Program-made: the position numbers and the translations under genes
The notes under the pieces: model-generated
Database searches by the model: none
Told to the model about the DNA's origin: nothing
The model's input: only the letters and a program-made list of their open reading frames with translations
In this document: positions 22,170-33,354 of the stretch, one piece after another
Numbering within the stretch: position 1 is the stretch's first letter
Layout of the letters: every line of letters starts with the position of its first letter
From: Henckelia pumila
Lineage: Eukaryota > Streptophyta > Magnoliopsida > Lamiales > Gesneriaceae
DNA: 64,000 nt
Reading direction: 5' to 3'
NCBI RefSeq assembly: GCF_033568475.1
Contig: NC_133120.1
Coordinates: 96,552,151-96,616,150 of the forward strand

Positions 22170-24157
22170 TTAAGGATAATAAGACTTAAGATGCAGAGTA
22201 TTCCAGGGCCTCTGTAGGACTTTGCCCCGACTGTCCTCCAAATACCAGGCGCTCCTTCCTATCCTCCTCCGAATTACTTTGTAAGGTCCTTCCCACTTTG
22301 CTTCTAGCTTCTTTACCCCTCTTGCCGGGTTAACTTTCTTCAGTACCAAATCTCCTATCTGGAATTCCCGGGTTTTGACCTTTTGATTGAACGCCTTGAT
22401 TATCCTGCTCCAGTAGGCTTCCATTCGAATAGCGGCCCGTTCTCTTTTTTCTTCAATCAGGTCTAACTCTTGCGTCCTGTCCATGGTTTTTCCCTCTTGG
22501 TGAGCTCTCACCCGGGGGGAGGTCTGTCCGATTTCCACTGGGATCACGGCCTCGGACCCATACACCAAGCTGAAGGGTGTTTCTCCTGTGGCCGTCCTGG
22601 GGGTAGTGCGGTAAGACCATAGCACACCGGGAACCTCCTCCACCCAACTTTTACCAGCACCAAAGAGTCGGGTTTGTAAAGTTTGGATGATAGTCCTGTT
22701 AGTTACTTTCGTTTGTCCGTTGCTTTGGGGGTACGCCACGGAAGTGAATACCTGCTTTACCATCATCTATGTGCACCAATCCTTTATTTTCTTTCCCTGG
22801 AACTGCCTCCCATTATCCGAGACAAGCTTCCGAGGTAAACCAAATCGGCAGACAATGTTCTTCCAAATAAATCCCAACACCGCCTCTTCAGTGATTCTCG
22901 CTAATGGCTCAGCCTCCACCCATTTAGAGAAATAATCCACTACCACCAGTAAGAACTTTCTCTGTCCGGGGCCCACAGGAAATGGTACCACGATATCCAT
23001 GCCCCACTGATCAAAAGGGTAGGATGCCCACATCGGTTGTAACTCCGCCGCTGGCTTGTGAGAAAAGTTCCCAAACCTTTGGCATCCTTCACACGTCTTG
23101 ACTACCTGCCGGGCATCCTGCTGCAGGGTGGGCCACCAATATCCCGCCAATAGGGTACGTCGGACCAAGCTCAGAGCCCCTCCGTGATCTCCGCAACAGC
23201 CTTCGTGTATTTCCTGAAGTACATACCTCACTTCTCCTTGGGCTAGGCACCTTAGCAAGGGACCCTGAAAAGATCGCCGGTATAACTTTTCATTAATCAA
23301 GGTGAATCGAGCTACCTGCCTTCTGAGCTTTCGGGCATGTGCCTCCTCCCCGGGAAGGATTCCTGTCTGCAAGTACTCTACAAGGGGAGCCATCCAGGAT
23401 CTTTCCGAGGCCTCTTCTTCCCTTCCTTCAATGGACATCACCGACCCGGACTGTTGTATCACCTCCCGGCTATCAATACCAGTGAGGGATGATGCCACCC
23501 TGGCTAGGGCGTCTGCCTCCGCATTATGCTCCCTGGGAATTTGCTCAATGCTCCAGCTAGAAAGTTCTTCTCCCTGCTGTTTGATAAGTCCCACATACTC
23601 CTGCAATCTCTTCTCTCTGATGCTAAAAGTTCCCTGGACTTGCTGTACTACCAGTTGAGAATCTGAATACACAATCACATGCCTGACTCCCACCTCCCGA
23701 GCCAATTTAAAGCCCGAGATTACTGCTTCATACTCTGCTTCATTGTTTGACTTGAAAGATGATAATCTTATCGCCACTTTAGTTTTTTCCTGAGTGGGAG
23801 AAATGAGAATCACCCCCACTCCACTTCCTTCCAAACTGCTGGCCCCATCCACAAAGATTCTCCACACCTCCTCCTGTCCAAATGTGATGACCTCGGTCAG
23901 GAAGTCAGACACAGCTTGTGCCTTAATAGCTGCCCGAGGCCTGTACTCTATATCGTATTCTCCCAATTCTACTGTCCACTTGACCAATCGACCTGAAGCA
24001 TCCGGTTGAATCATCACCCGGCCCAAGGGGCTATTGGTCAGGACAGTGACCGGATGCGATAGGAAGTAAGGTCGGAGCTTCCGGGCAGTCAAAATAAGGG
24101 CCAGGACCATCTTTTCCATTTCACTGTATCGGGTCTCGGGCCCCTTCAGAGCATGGC
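22170..24157 (-). pseudogene. Element A RNase H (second domain) and integrase
   Basis: Downstream part of pol, interrupted upstream by the guest element at 24158. It contains the end of the first RNase H ('ARKLRPYFLSHPVTVLTNS'), then the additional RNase H ('IFVDGASSLEGSGVGV', 'SNNEAEYEAVISGF', 'VYSDSQLVVQQV', 'HNAEADALARVAS'), then integrase with its zinc region ('CEGCQRFG') and core Asp residues ('DQWGMDIV', 'LVSDNGRQF'). A TAG at 22767-22769 interrupts the core. The catalytic Glu expected in 'NGQ-x-E' is Lys (codon at 22707-22709), so the enzyme would be inactive even if read through. The frame ends at 22170. Confidence 0.88.
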
Positions 24158-25482
24158 TGTAGTAACCCACAATTAATCAAGGTAATTAAGGTAATTAATT
24201 ACTAAATTATGCCTAAATAGTCCAAGATAAATCGGACGGTCCGAAGTGGATCGAAAGCTCCGTGCCAAGATCGGAGGCTCCGATCGAGATCGGAAGCTCC
24301 GTCGGCAAGATCGGAAGCTCCGATCTGGACCAGGGCACACGTCATCGTTTACGTCAGCAAGGTGACATCATGGCTAACGTAATATTGAGCGATCGGACGC
24401 TCCGAAGGTGCGATCGGAGGTTCCGATCGAGTTCGGATGGTTCGAACCGGGTTCGGAGGTTCCGATCGCCGTCTATAAATAAGGGGTCCGAGCCCTCATT
24501 TTGTGCAACGAATTTCCCTCCTCTCCTCTGGTTTTCGAACCTTCTTACTTAGATCTACGGAGTTCTAGGCATCCTATTGGGAATCCGGAAGTTGCCTAGC
24601 GATCCCGGCGTCGTAGCGGAGGTGTGCCTAAGTTTTGAGGCGATTCTACACCAGCGGGCTGACGACGGACGAAGGTATAATTTGGCTTTCTAAAAATATT
24701 TAGGAGTATGAAATAGCTTAGTTAAGGCTTTTAGAGCGTTTATAGTAATGCATGGACTTTTGCATGTGTAGACCCAGTAGAGCAGACTTGTAGGCTTTGG
24801 ACCTAGACGGGTGTGCTAGGAGTTGACCTGCAGTGTTAGAGGTACGTAAGTACTGACCGAGATAGCTGGCATGATATTTATACATATGTGTGTGATGCAT
24901 GATGTATGTGCTGTATTGGCTATGTTTTACTGTTTTTAGCACATGCATATGTTTTTACGGAGACTGCATCGGGTATGATGTGAGTCATGACAGTTTCCAT
25001 CAGTCGAGGCGATTCTTCCTGAGGATTCGTGTCTTGGGAATATACGAGTACCACGCGGAGTCGCTCTCTTGCCCGGTACTATGTATTCCAGGCGCCATGA
25101 GTAAAGTGATTTAACCCTGATTTTTAAAGTCATATGCATGCTCATATTTGTATTTATATCATTGCTTCCGTATTGAGTGTTCTAGCTCACGCCCCTGTGT
25201 TTGGGTATTGTGTACCTTGTGGCGGGGCAGGTCTGAGGCTGGACGGTCCCGGTGGTTCCCAGCAGGGTTGAGGTTGCTACCGTGCAGAGGTAGTTTGTTA
25301 GGGATTCTGATACCCTAATTTCGATTTGGTTGTATAAATAATTATACGCTGTTTCTATCGTCGGTTGTATTTTGCCGATTGGATTTGTTGTACTTTAGAA
25401 TTATCCGCTATTTAACGCTTTAATTATTGTTGCTTGCTCTAATCACTCTGATTAGGTAGTGGATCCGGGTAGGGTCGCTACA
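24158..25482 (+). repeat. Tekay-like 5' LTR (1325 bp)
   Basis: TG...CA ends with inner complementarity (TGTAG...CTACA). It contains the dyad array, the TATA box and a long R/U5 region with no ORF. Confidence 0.95.
24232..24481 (+). promoter_or_regulatory. TCGGA-N3-TCCGA array and TATA box of the 5' LTR
   Basis: Dyads run from 24232 to 24465 (for example TCGGACGGTCCGA, TCGGACGCTCCGA and TCGGAGGTTCCGA, plus degenerate ones). TATAAATA follows at 24474-24481. The last dyad ends 8 bp before the TATA box. Confidence 0.6.
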
Positions 25483-25487
25483 TTTAT

Positions 25488-25499
25488 TGGTATCAGAGC
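25488..25499 (+). other. Primer-binding site, tRNA-Met type
   Basis: TGGTATCAGAGC starts five bases after the LTR end; it is the standard plant tRNA-iMet complement. Confidence 0.9.
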
Positions 25500-25557
25500 G
25501 CATTTCAACTGGGAATTAGTAAAGCAGATTTTAAGAGTTGTCTGTTGTTATTGACAG

Positions 25558-26300
25558 ATGGCAGATGATGATTACGAGAGTCAGGCTAGCGGTGGTCGTT
25601 GGGGTGATCCACCAAGGAGACATCATCATGAAGATCATAGGCGTTTTAGTATGAACCGTTTTCTTCAGATGGCTCCTAAGCCATTGGTAGGTGGCGAGGC
25701 TCCTGCAGTTGCTGAGGACTGGTTGGAGCGTATGGAGAGTTGTTTTCGGGAGTATCAGTGTACTGAAGCCCAGAAGATGAAGACTTTAGCTTTTGTTCTA
25801 GAGGGAAATGCGAAGAGGTGGTGGAGAGCTACTTCTACTCCGTTTATTGCCGCCAGGGGTACCGCTACTTGGGCTGAGTTTAAGTCTTCCTTCGAGAAGC
25901 ATTAATTTCCTCCAGCTTTGCGTCAGACGAAGGCGAGCGAGTTGCTGAGTTTGCGACAGGGTACTATGACCATTGATGAGTACCAACAGAAATTCTTTGA
26001 GCTTCTTTCTTTCAGTCCCCATATTGCGAGTAGCTCAGAGACGATGCACGATCTATTTCTTCAGGGCCTTAACCCTGACATTCATCAGTTGGTTGCCGTG
26101 GGCAGAGAGAGGAACTTCGAGAATTTGGTGAACAATTGTCACCAGGCAGAGGACAGTCTGCAGAGGAAAAGGGCTTTCGGATCTTCTGCATCCAGACCCT
26201 CTAGCTCTTTGGGTCCAAGGGCCCAGTCTTTTAAGAGACAGGGTCGTACTTCTTCTTCTTCTTCCGGATTTGGCGGTGTTCATCGTTTTGGTGATTCACG
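25558..26300 (+). pseudogene. Tekay-like gag, N-terminal part
   Basis: ATG 25558 starts an acidic leader, then the Retrotrans_gag domain ('VAEDWLERMESCFREYQC', 'ALVLEGNAKRWW'-like 'AFVLEGNAKRWW', 'TWAEFKSSFEKH'). TAA at 25903-25905 interrupts the frame, and the same frame then continues ('LRQTKASELLSLRQGTMTI', 'FLQGLNPDI') to a Ser-rich tail. The MULE cuts it at 26300, just before the zinc knuckle. Gag packages the element RNA into virus-like particles. Confidence 0.88.
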
Positions 26301-26397
26301 GGGTTTTTTTTATATTTAATTTAAAAAAAAATTTAAATTTCAAAAATAATTTGAAATAGGGAGAGTTACAAAAATACCTCAAAACGTTCTTGCAAAC

Positions 26398-26527
26398 AGC
26401 GGACCCTGCAAAAAAAAAATGCAGGGTTCGCTATTAAAGAGAGCGGACGCTGCAAATTGCAGCGTCCGCTCATGCTGGCAGCGGACGCTGCCAGCATATA
26501 CATGGGGACTTGCGTTTGCAAGTCCCC
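26398..26527. repeat. Four consecutive hairpins in the left arm of the foldback element
   Basis: In an AT-rich arm, a 130-bp GC-rich block folds as four separate palindromes: 26398-26432 (agcggaccctgca, A-rich loop, one mismatch), 26441-26471 (15-bp arms around one base, perfect), 26472-26497 (11-bp arms, GGAC loop) and 26504-26527 (10-bp arms, GTTT loop). Three of them share the core GCGGACGCTG or GCGGACCCTG. Confidence 0.85.
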
Positions 26528-27950
26528 AGGTACACCTTTTTTTTTATATATATATTTATTTTTTAATTAATTAATTATATAATTAATAATATTTTGTAAA
26601 ATTATATTTAATAATTTAGTAGTATGATCATTTTTTTTTTCAAAATTCTAAAATTTGAATTTGATAATCTTTGAAAAATTATTAAAGAAACAAAACATAA
26701 AATTTACGGTTAAAAAAATTTTATTGATTAAATAAATTTACGATTTAACTTAATTTTGGTCAGTTGAGTTATATATTTATTTTAATCATTTGGATTTGTG
26801 GAGATCCCTCGTTTAAGTGGATAAATCTAGAGTAGTTAATTCAAATCTATTTAAACCGAACTGATGCAAAAATGCTATTACAAAATTTCTCAATCCGAAA
26901 CAAAATCATATCGAAAATTAAAATTAAAATTTATGGTTAACAAATTCAATTGATTAAATAAATTTTTTTGTGATCAGTTATCAACATATTTTGATAAATT
27001 TATTTTAACATAAAATTTATTATTTTGATAAATTTATTTTATATCATATTTTTTAATATAAATTTTATTTTTTTATTAAAAATTAAAAATTGGTTAGCGG
27101 AGTTATTGACTTATTTTTAATTAAAAAAATAAAATTTTAAATTTATATTAAAAAAATGATATAAAATATATTTATCAAAAAAATAAAATTTATATTAAAA
27201 TAAATTTATAAAAATATGTTGATAACTGATCACAAAAAAAATTATTTAATCAATTGAATTTGCCGAAACAAAATCATCTCGCATATTGTGAACTCGAACT
27301 AACTGGAATATATCCAAATTAATTCTCTATGTCTATTAATAAGAACTTGCAGAGATCCAAACGAATTAAAATAAGTCAATAACTCCGCTAACCAATTTTT
27401 AATAAAAAAATAAAATTTATATTAAAAAATATGATATAAAATAAATTTATCAAAATAATAAATTTTATATTAAAATAAATTTATCAAAATATGTTGATAA
27501 CTGATCACAAAAAAATTTATTTAATCAATTTAATTTGTTAACCATAAATTTTAATTCTAATTTTCAAGATGATTTTGTTTCGAATTGAGAAATTTTGTAA
27601 TAGCATTTTTGCATCAGTTCGGTTTAAATAGATTTGAATTAACTACTCTAGATTTATCAACTTAAACGAGAGATCTCCACAAATCCAAATGATTAAAATA
27701 AATATATAACTCAACTGACCAAAATTTAAGTTAAATCGTAAATTTATTTAATCAATTTAATTTTTTTAACCGTAAATTTTATGTTTTGTTTCTTTATTAA
27801 TTTTTCAGACCGATTATCAAATTCGAAATTTAAAATTTTGAAAAAAAAATGATCATACTACTAAATTATTAAATATAATTTTACAAAATATTATTAATTA
27901 TATAATTAATTAATTAAAAACAAATAAAAAAAAGAAAGAAAGGTGTACCT

Positions 27951-28086
27951 GGGGACTTGCGTTTTTGCAAGTCGTCATGTATATGCTGGCAGCGTCCGCT
28001 GCCAGCATGAGCGGACGCTGCAATTTGCAGCGTTCGCTCTCTTTAATAGCGGACCCTGCATTTTTTTTTGCAGGGTCCGCTGTTTG
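27951..28086. repeat. Mirror set of four hairpins in the right arm
   Basis: The same four palindromes in reverse order: 27951 onward (ggggacttgc, partner decayed to gcaagtcgtc), 27983-28008 (11-bp arms), 28009-28039 (one change) and about 28049-28083 (agcggaccctgca / tgcagggtccgct). Most of the stems survive in both arms, despite substitutions between the arms. Confidence 0.8.
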
Positions 28087-28187
28087 CAAGAACATTTTGA
28101 GGTATTTTTGTAACTCTCCCTATTTCAAATTATTTTTGAAATTTAATTTTTTTTTTAAATTAATTATAAAAAAAACCCTGATTCACG

Positions 28188-29047
28188 ACATTGTCGTCAG
28201 TGCAAACGGAAGCATCACCCAGGACCGTGTCCTTATATCACTGGTGTTTGTTTTCAGTGCGGCCAGGAGGGTCACATGAAGAGAGATTGTCCCACTTTGA
28301 CCGGTACAGTGAGTGGTTCGGGGAGTGTTGGTGGTTCTCAGACCACTATCTATCAGCCACCGCAGTATCAGCAGCAGCCTTCGCAGCAGCAGCGTCAGCA
28401 GTCGCAGCCATCGCGGCGACATCATTCTCAGTCTTCTTCGAGAGGACAATCATTGCGCCCGCGTGCTCAGGGGCAGGTGTTTGCGCTGAACCAAGAGCAG
28501 GCTCAGGCAGACAGTGAGAACATGATTGCAGGTACTTTTAGTTTGTGCGGTTTTCCTGCTTATCTTTTGATCGATACCGGTGCTTCGCATTCATTCATAT
28601 CAGCTCGGTTTGTTAAGAGGCATAGATTACCTTTTGTTTCCTTAGATGTCTTGTTAGCGGTTTCGACTCCGATGGGTCAGAAAGTCTTAGCTAAGCGTCT
28701 TGTTTTGGGTTGTATTTTGGGATTTGAGGGACATCTGTTGAGCGCTAACCTGATGGTTTTAGCAATGGATGACTTTGATGGTATCATCGGGATTGATCTT
28801 CTGACTTCGTATCGAGCGGTAGTGGATTGCTACCAGAGATTTGTCCAGTTTCGCCCCAAGGCTGAGGATGCTTGGTATTTCTATGGTGAGGGAGCGCGAC
28901 CCCCGATGCCACTGGTTTCTGCTCTGAAAGCCCGACGTGCTTTAGAGTCTGGCGGGGAAGGCTACCTGATCTATGCGATTGATGCATCCTTAGAAGGTCC
29001 GGACATGGAGGAGATACCAGTAGTCAGTGAGTTCCCGGATGTTTTCC
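28188..29047 (+). pseudogene. Tekay-like gag zinc knuckle and protease
   Basis: Resumes gag after the MULE. A CCHC knuckle ('CFQCGQEGHMKRDC') lies at about 28252-28293, then a Gln-rich linker and a retropepsin-like protease with D-T-G-A-S at 28573-28587, flanked by 'LIDTGASHSFIS'. 'DDFDGIIGIDLL' follows as expected. One base is missing in the C run near 29046, which shifts the frame just before the RT leader. Protease would cleave the polyprotein. Confidence 0.87.
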
Positions 29048-31910
29048 TGACGAGATTCCAGGGTTACCACCTGTGCGAGAGATCGAGTTTGGCATTGACT
29101 TGTTGCCAGGGACAGTGCCGATTTCCCGAGCACCGTACCAATTAGCTCCATCTGAGATGCGAGAGTTGCAGCAGCAGTTGCAGGATCTTCTTGATAAGGG
29201 CTACATTCGACCCAGTGTTTCACCTTGGGGAGCCCCGGTTCTATTCATCAAGAAGAAGGATGGTTCGATGCGTTTGTGCATTGACTATCGTCAGTTGAAC
29301 AAAGTGACAGTAAAGAACAAGTATCCTCTCCCGCGAATTGACGATCTGTTTGATCAATTGCAGGGTACTTCTGACTATTCCAAGATCGACTTGCGTTCTG
29401 GGTATCATCAGTTGCGAGTTAGAGACGAGGATGTTTCGAAGACAGCATTTCGTACTCGATATGGGCACTATGAGTTCTTAGTAATGCCATTTGGTCTGAC
29501 GAATGCTCCAGCTATTTTCATGGATTTGATGAACAGGGTTTTCCGAGAGCTCTTGGATAAGTTCGTTGTAGTGTTCATCGATGACATCCTTGTGTATTCT
29601 CGTAGCATGGATGAGCATGCCTTTCATCTTCGTACTGTTTTACAGACCTTGCGAGAGCATCAGTTGTATGCTAAGATCAGCAAGTGTGACTTCTGGATTG
29701 ACCGAGTTGTGTTCCTTGGTCATGTCATTTCTAGAGATGGAGTATCAGTGGATCCTAGCAAGACAGAGGCTATTCTTAATTGGTCGCGCCCGACGACAGC
29801 ATCTGAGATTCGTAGTTTCTTGGGTTTGGCCGGATACTACCGTCGATTCGTGGAGAATTTCTCTCAGATAGCCAGGCCTTTGACACAGTTGACGTGAAAG
29901 GATGTTTCTTTTGAGTGGTCTTCCGCGTGCGAAGACAGTTTTCATGAGTTGAGACGTCGATTGACGACTGCTCCAGTACTATCCTTGCCGACTGGATCTG
30001 GTGGTTTCGTAGTCCACACCGATGCTTCTCTTCAGGGTTTGGGGTGTGTGTTGACTCAAAATGGGCATGTGATTGCCTATGCCTCCAGGCAACTAAAGAC
30101 TCACGAGGGGAATTATCCCGTACATGATCTAGAGCTTGCAGCCATTGTCTTTGCTCTGAAGATATGGCGTCATTATTTGTACGGTGCACGATTCCAGATT
30201 TTTACTGATCATAAGAGTTTGAAGTACCTGTTCACTCAGGCAGAGTTGAACATGCGACAGCGCCGTTGGATGGACTTGCTGAAGGACTATGATTGCGAAA
30301 TCAATTACCATCCAGGATCTTCTAATCCGGTTGCTGATGCGCTTAGTCGCAAGATTTATTTGAGTTCCCTTCGTACCAGTGCAGTGTCACAAATGGTCGA
30401 AGAGTGTTGTTCCTTGGGTTTCACTTTCCGTCATAAGAAGGAACAACAGGGAGTTCGTGTTGCATCTGTGCTTGCCGAGCCAGCCTTGTATAGACGTATT
30501 CGTGAGGCACAGGGTATTGATCCCAAGACGCAGAGATTAGCCCGATTCACTGAGGGTGAGAATTCAGCTGGTTTCCATTTTCAGGCGGATGGTTTGTTGT
30601 GTCTTTCTGGCCGTGTGGTTGTGCCTGATGATTCCACACTTAGAGACGAGATCTTATCGCAAGCTCATCATAGTAGGTTCTCAGTACATCCTGACAGCAT
30701 GAAGATGTACAAGGATCTACGTACTCGATTTTGGTGGAAAGGAATGAAGCGCAACGTTTATCAGTTCGTGTCCCGATGCCTTGTGTGTCAGCAGGTCAAG
30801 GCAGAGTATCGTCGACCCGGAGGTCTACTTCACAATCTCGATATTCCTGAGTGGAAGTGGGAGCATGTGACGATGGACTTTGTCACCCACTTGCCTATGT
30901 CTTCCAGGAATTGCGACGCGATTTGGGTTGTTGTTGACCGATTGTCGAAATCCGCGCATTTCTTACCATATAACCGGGATTTCACTTTCGACAGGATGGA
31001 ACGGCTGTATATGCAAGAGATTGTCCGTTTGCATGGTATTCCACTGAGTATTGTGAGCGACAGAGATCCTCGTTTCACCTCAAGATTTTGGGGGAGTTTT
31101 CAGCGTGCTCTTGGTACCACTTTGAGTTTGAGCACAGCGTATCATCCAGAGACTGATGGACAATCGGAGAGGACTATCCGTACTCTCGAGGACATGCTTC
31201 GAGCTACCGTAATGGATTTTGGCCCAGCATGGCACGATCATTTGCCATTGGTGGAGTTCGCTTATAACAATAGCTACCATAGCAGCATTGGCATGGCACT
31301 ATTTGAGGCTCTTTATGGACGTCGTTGTCGTTCGCCTTTGTTTTGGGACGAGGTTGGTGAGCGGCAGGTGGAGGGTCCTCAGATGATTCAGCAGATGACT
31401 GATGCAGTAGAATTGATCCGACGCAGGATTAAGGCATCCCAGGATCGACAGGCTAGCTACGCGAACACTCACCGCAGGCCACTTCATTTTGAAGAAGGAG
31501 AGTATGTATTCTTGCGTGTATCACCTTTCCGGAAGGTGATGAGGTTCGGTTTCAAGGGTAAGTTGTCACCAAGATTTATTGGTCCTTTTGAGATTCTCGA
31601 GAAAGTTGGAGACGTGGCTTATCGTCTAGCCTTTCCACCAAATCTTTCGGAGATCCACGATGTTTTCCACGTGTCCTTGTTGAGGCAGTATGTGACGGAC
31701 GAGTCGCATATTTTGCATCCGACCGAGGTAAAGGTAGATCGGGATCTATCGTATGTAGAGAAACCCTTGCGGATTCTTGACAGGAAGGACAAGGTACTTC
31801 GTAACAAGCGAATACCATTGGTTATGGTACAGTGGCAACGCAGAGGTACAGAGGAAGCTACTTCGGAGTTGGAGAGTCGGATGTTAGCCGAGCACCCCGA
31901 GTTGTTTTAA
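29048..31910 (+). pseudogene. Tekay-like RT, RNase H, integrase and chromodomain-like tail
   Basis: RT landmarks: '[12 protein letters not shown]', '[16 protein letters not shown]', 'CIDYRQLNK', 'FIDDILVYS' (catalytic FIDD at 29574-29585) and '[11 protein letters not shown]'. TGA at 29895-29897 is the only stop, in a Trp-like position. RNase H: '[13 protein letters not shown]', '[12 protein letters not shown]', '[11 protein letters not shown]', 'NPVADALSR'. Integrase: zinc region ending 'CLVCQQVK', Asp in '[10 protein letters not shown]', Asp in 'VSDRDPRF', Glu in '[11 protein letters not shown]'. The tail '[21 protein letters not shown]' resembles the chromodomain-type ending of Tekay elements, which may direct insertion. 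It ends at TAA 31908-31910. Confidence 0.92.
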
Positions 31911-32017
31911 GATTTTGTACTCTGTTGTATCGAATGTATATTGTTCAGTTGTAATAAGAGCATTGATTTTGCGTACTATGTTTTTCTTAACATGTAATTT
32001 CGAGGACAAAATTTTTT

Positions 32018-32030
32018 AAGTGGGGGAGAA
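32018..32030 (+). other. Polypurine tract
   Basis: 'aagtgggggagaa' immediately before the 3' LTR. Confidence 0.9.
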
Positions 32031-33354
32031 TGTAGTAACCCGCAATTAATCAAGGTAATTAAGGTAATTAATTACTAAATTATGCCTAAATAGTCCAAGA
32101 TAAATCGGACGGTCCGAAGTGGATCGGAAGCTCCGGCCAAGATCGAAGGCTCCGATCGAGATCGGAAGCTCTGTCGGCAAGATCGAAAGCTCCGATCTGG
32201 ACCAGGGCACACGTCATCATTTACGTCAGCAAGGTGACGTCCTGGCTGACGTAATATTGAGCGATCGGACGCTCCGAAGGTGCGATCGGAGGTTCCGATC
32301 GAGTTCGGACGGTCCGAACCGGGTTCGGAGGTTCCGATCACCGTCTATAAATAAGGGGTCCGAGCCCTCATTCTGTGCACCGAATTTCCCTCCTCTCCTC
32401 TGGTTTTCGAACCTTCTTACTTAGATCTACGGAGTTCTAGGCATCCTATTGGGAATCCGGAAGTTTCCTAGCAATCCCGGCGTCGTAGCAGAGGTGTGCC
32501 TAAGTTTTGAGGCGATTCTACACCAGCGGGCTGACGACGGACGAAGGTATAATTTGGCTTCCTAAAAATATTTAGGAGTATGAAATAGCTTAGTTAAGGC
32601 TTTTAGAGCGTTTATAATAATGCATGGACTTTTGCATGTGTAGACGCAGTAGAGCAGACTTGTAGGCTTTGGACCTAGACGGGTGTGCTAGGAGTTGACC
32701 TGCAGTGTTAGAGGTACGTAAGTACTGACCGAGATAGCCGGCATGATATTTATACATATGTGTGTGATGCATGATGTATGTGCTGTATTGACTATGTTTT
32801 ACTGTTTTTAGCACATGCATATGTTTTTACGGAGACTGCATCGGGTATGATGTGAGTCATGACAGTTTCCATCAGTCGAGGCGATTCTTCCTGAGGATTC
32901 GTGTCTTGGGAATATACGAGTACCACGCGGAGTCGCTCTCTTGCCCGGTACTGTGTATTCCAGGCGCCATGAGTAAAGTGATTTAACCCTGATTTTTAAA
33001 GTCATGTGCATGCTCATATTTGTATTTATATCATTGCTTCCGTATTGAGCGTTCTAGCTCACGCCCCTGTGTTTGGGTATTGTGTACCTTGTGGCGGGGC
33101 AGGTCTGAGGCTGGACGGTCCCGGTGGTTCCCAGCAGGGTTGAGGTTGCTACCGTGCAGAGGTAGTTTGTTAGGGATTCTGATACCCTAATTTCGATTTG
33201 GTTGTATAAAGAATTATACGCTGTTTCTATCGTCGGTTGTATTCTGCCGATTGGATTTATTGTACTTTAGAATTATCCGCTATTTAACGCTTTAATTATT
33301 GTTGCTTGCGCTAATCACTCTGATTAGGTAGTGGATCCGGGTAGGGTCGCTACA
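32031..33354 (+). repeat. Tekay-like 3' LTR (1324 bp)
   Basis: Matches 24158-25482 over its full length. About half of the differences fall within the first 370 bp, i.e. in the palindrome array and promoter region. It ends GGTCGCTACA before the ATGGC duplication. Confidence 0.95.
32105..32353 (+). promoter_or_regulatory. TCGGA-N3-TCCGA array and TATA box of the 3' LTR
   Basis: Nine exact or near-exact dyads lie between 32105 and 32337, and TATAAATA lies at 32346-32353. Several dyads that are degenerate here are exact in the 5' LTR and vice versa. Confidence 0.6.

Larger units (their letters stand above)
26301..28178. mobile_element. Foldback MULE-like element with about 815-bp terminal inverted repeats
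   Basis: Flanked by TGATTCACG at 26292-26300 and 28179-28187, a perfect 9-bp duplication typical of Mutator-like transposition. The ends are GGGTTTTTTTTATA and its complement. The left arm (26301 to about 27118) and right arm (about 27366-28178) are near-perfect inverted copies around a spacer of about 250 bp that itself carries a further copy of an arm segment ('tgttgataactgatcacaaa'). There is no coding sequence, so it must be mobilised in trans. Insert plus duplication is 1887 bp, a multiple of 3, so the gag frame is kept on both sides. Confidence 0.9.
24158..33354 (+). mobile_element. Ty3/gypsy chromovirus-like element (Tekay type) nested in element A
   Basis: TSD ATGGC at 24153-24157 and 33355-33359. 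LTRs of 1325 and 1324 bp start TGTAGTAACC and end GGTCGCTACA. It has a tRNA-Met primer site, gag, protease, RT, RNase H, integrase and a C-terminal chromodomain-like tail, in gypsy order, typical of the Tekay/Del group. I counted about 30 LTR differences by eye (roughly 2 percent), implying a fairly recent insertion. Removing it (9202 bp with one TSD) restores the pol frame of element A. It is itself broken: TAA in gag (25903-25905), a MULE insertion (26301-28178), a frameshift near 29046, and TGA at 29895-29897. Confidence 0.95.

Noticed and set aside
21478..22173. Open frames with 'GGGSP' and 'FGARMADHLD' type repeats
   Set aside because: They are translations of the 91-bp tandem repeat between two convergent genes.
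24718..25145. Minus-strand open frames repeated at 32590-33017
   Set aside because: They are identical because they lie in the two LTRs; no motif or start context.
26398..28086. CRISPR-like or riboswitch-like array
   Set aside because: The hairpins are not evenly spaced direct repeats with unique spacers. They are mirrored between two transposon arms in a plant genome.
28183..28517. Open frames opposite or shifted to gag, with Arg/Leu or Ala-rich repeats
   Set aside because: They are shadows of the Gln-rich gag linker (CAG/CAGCAG repeats).
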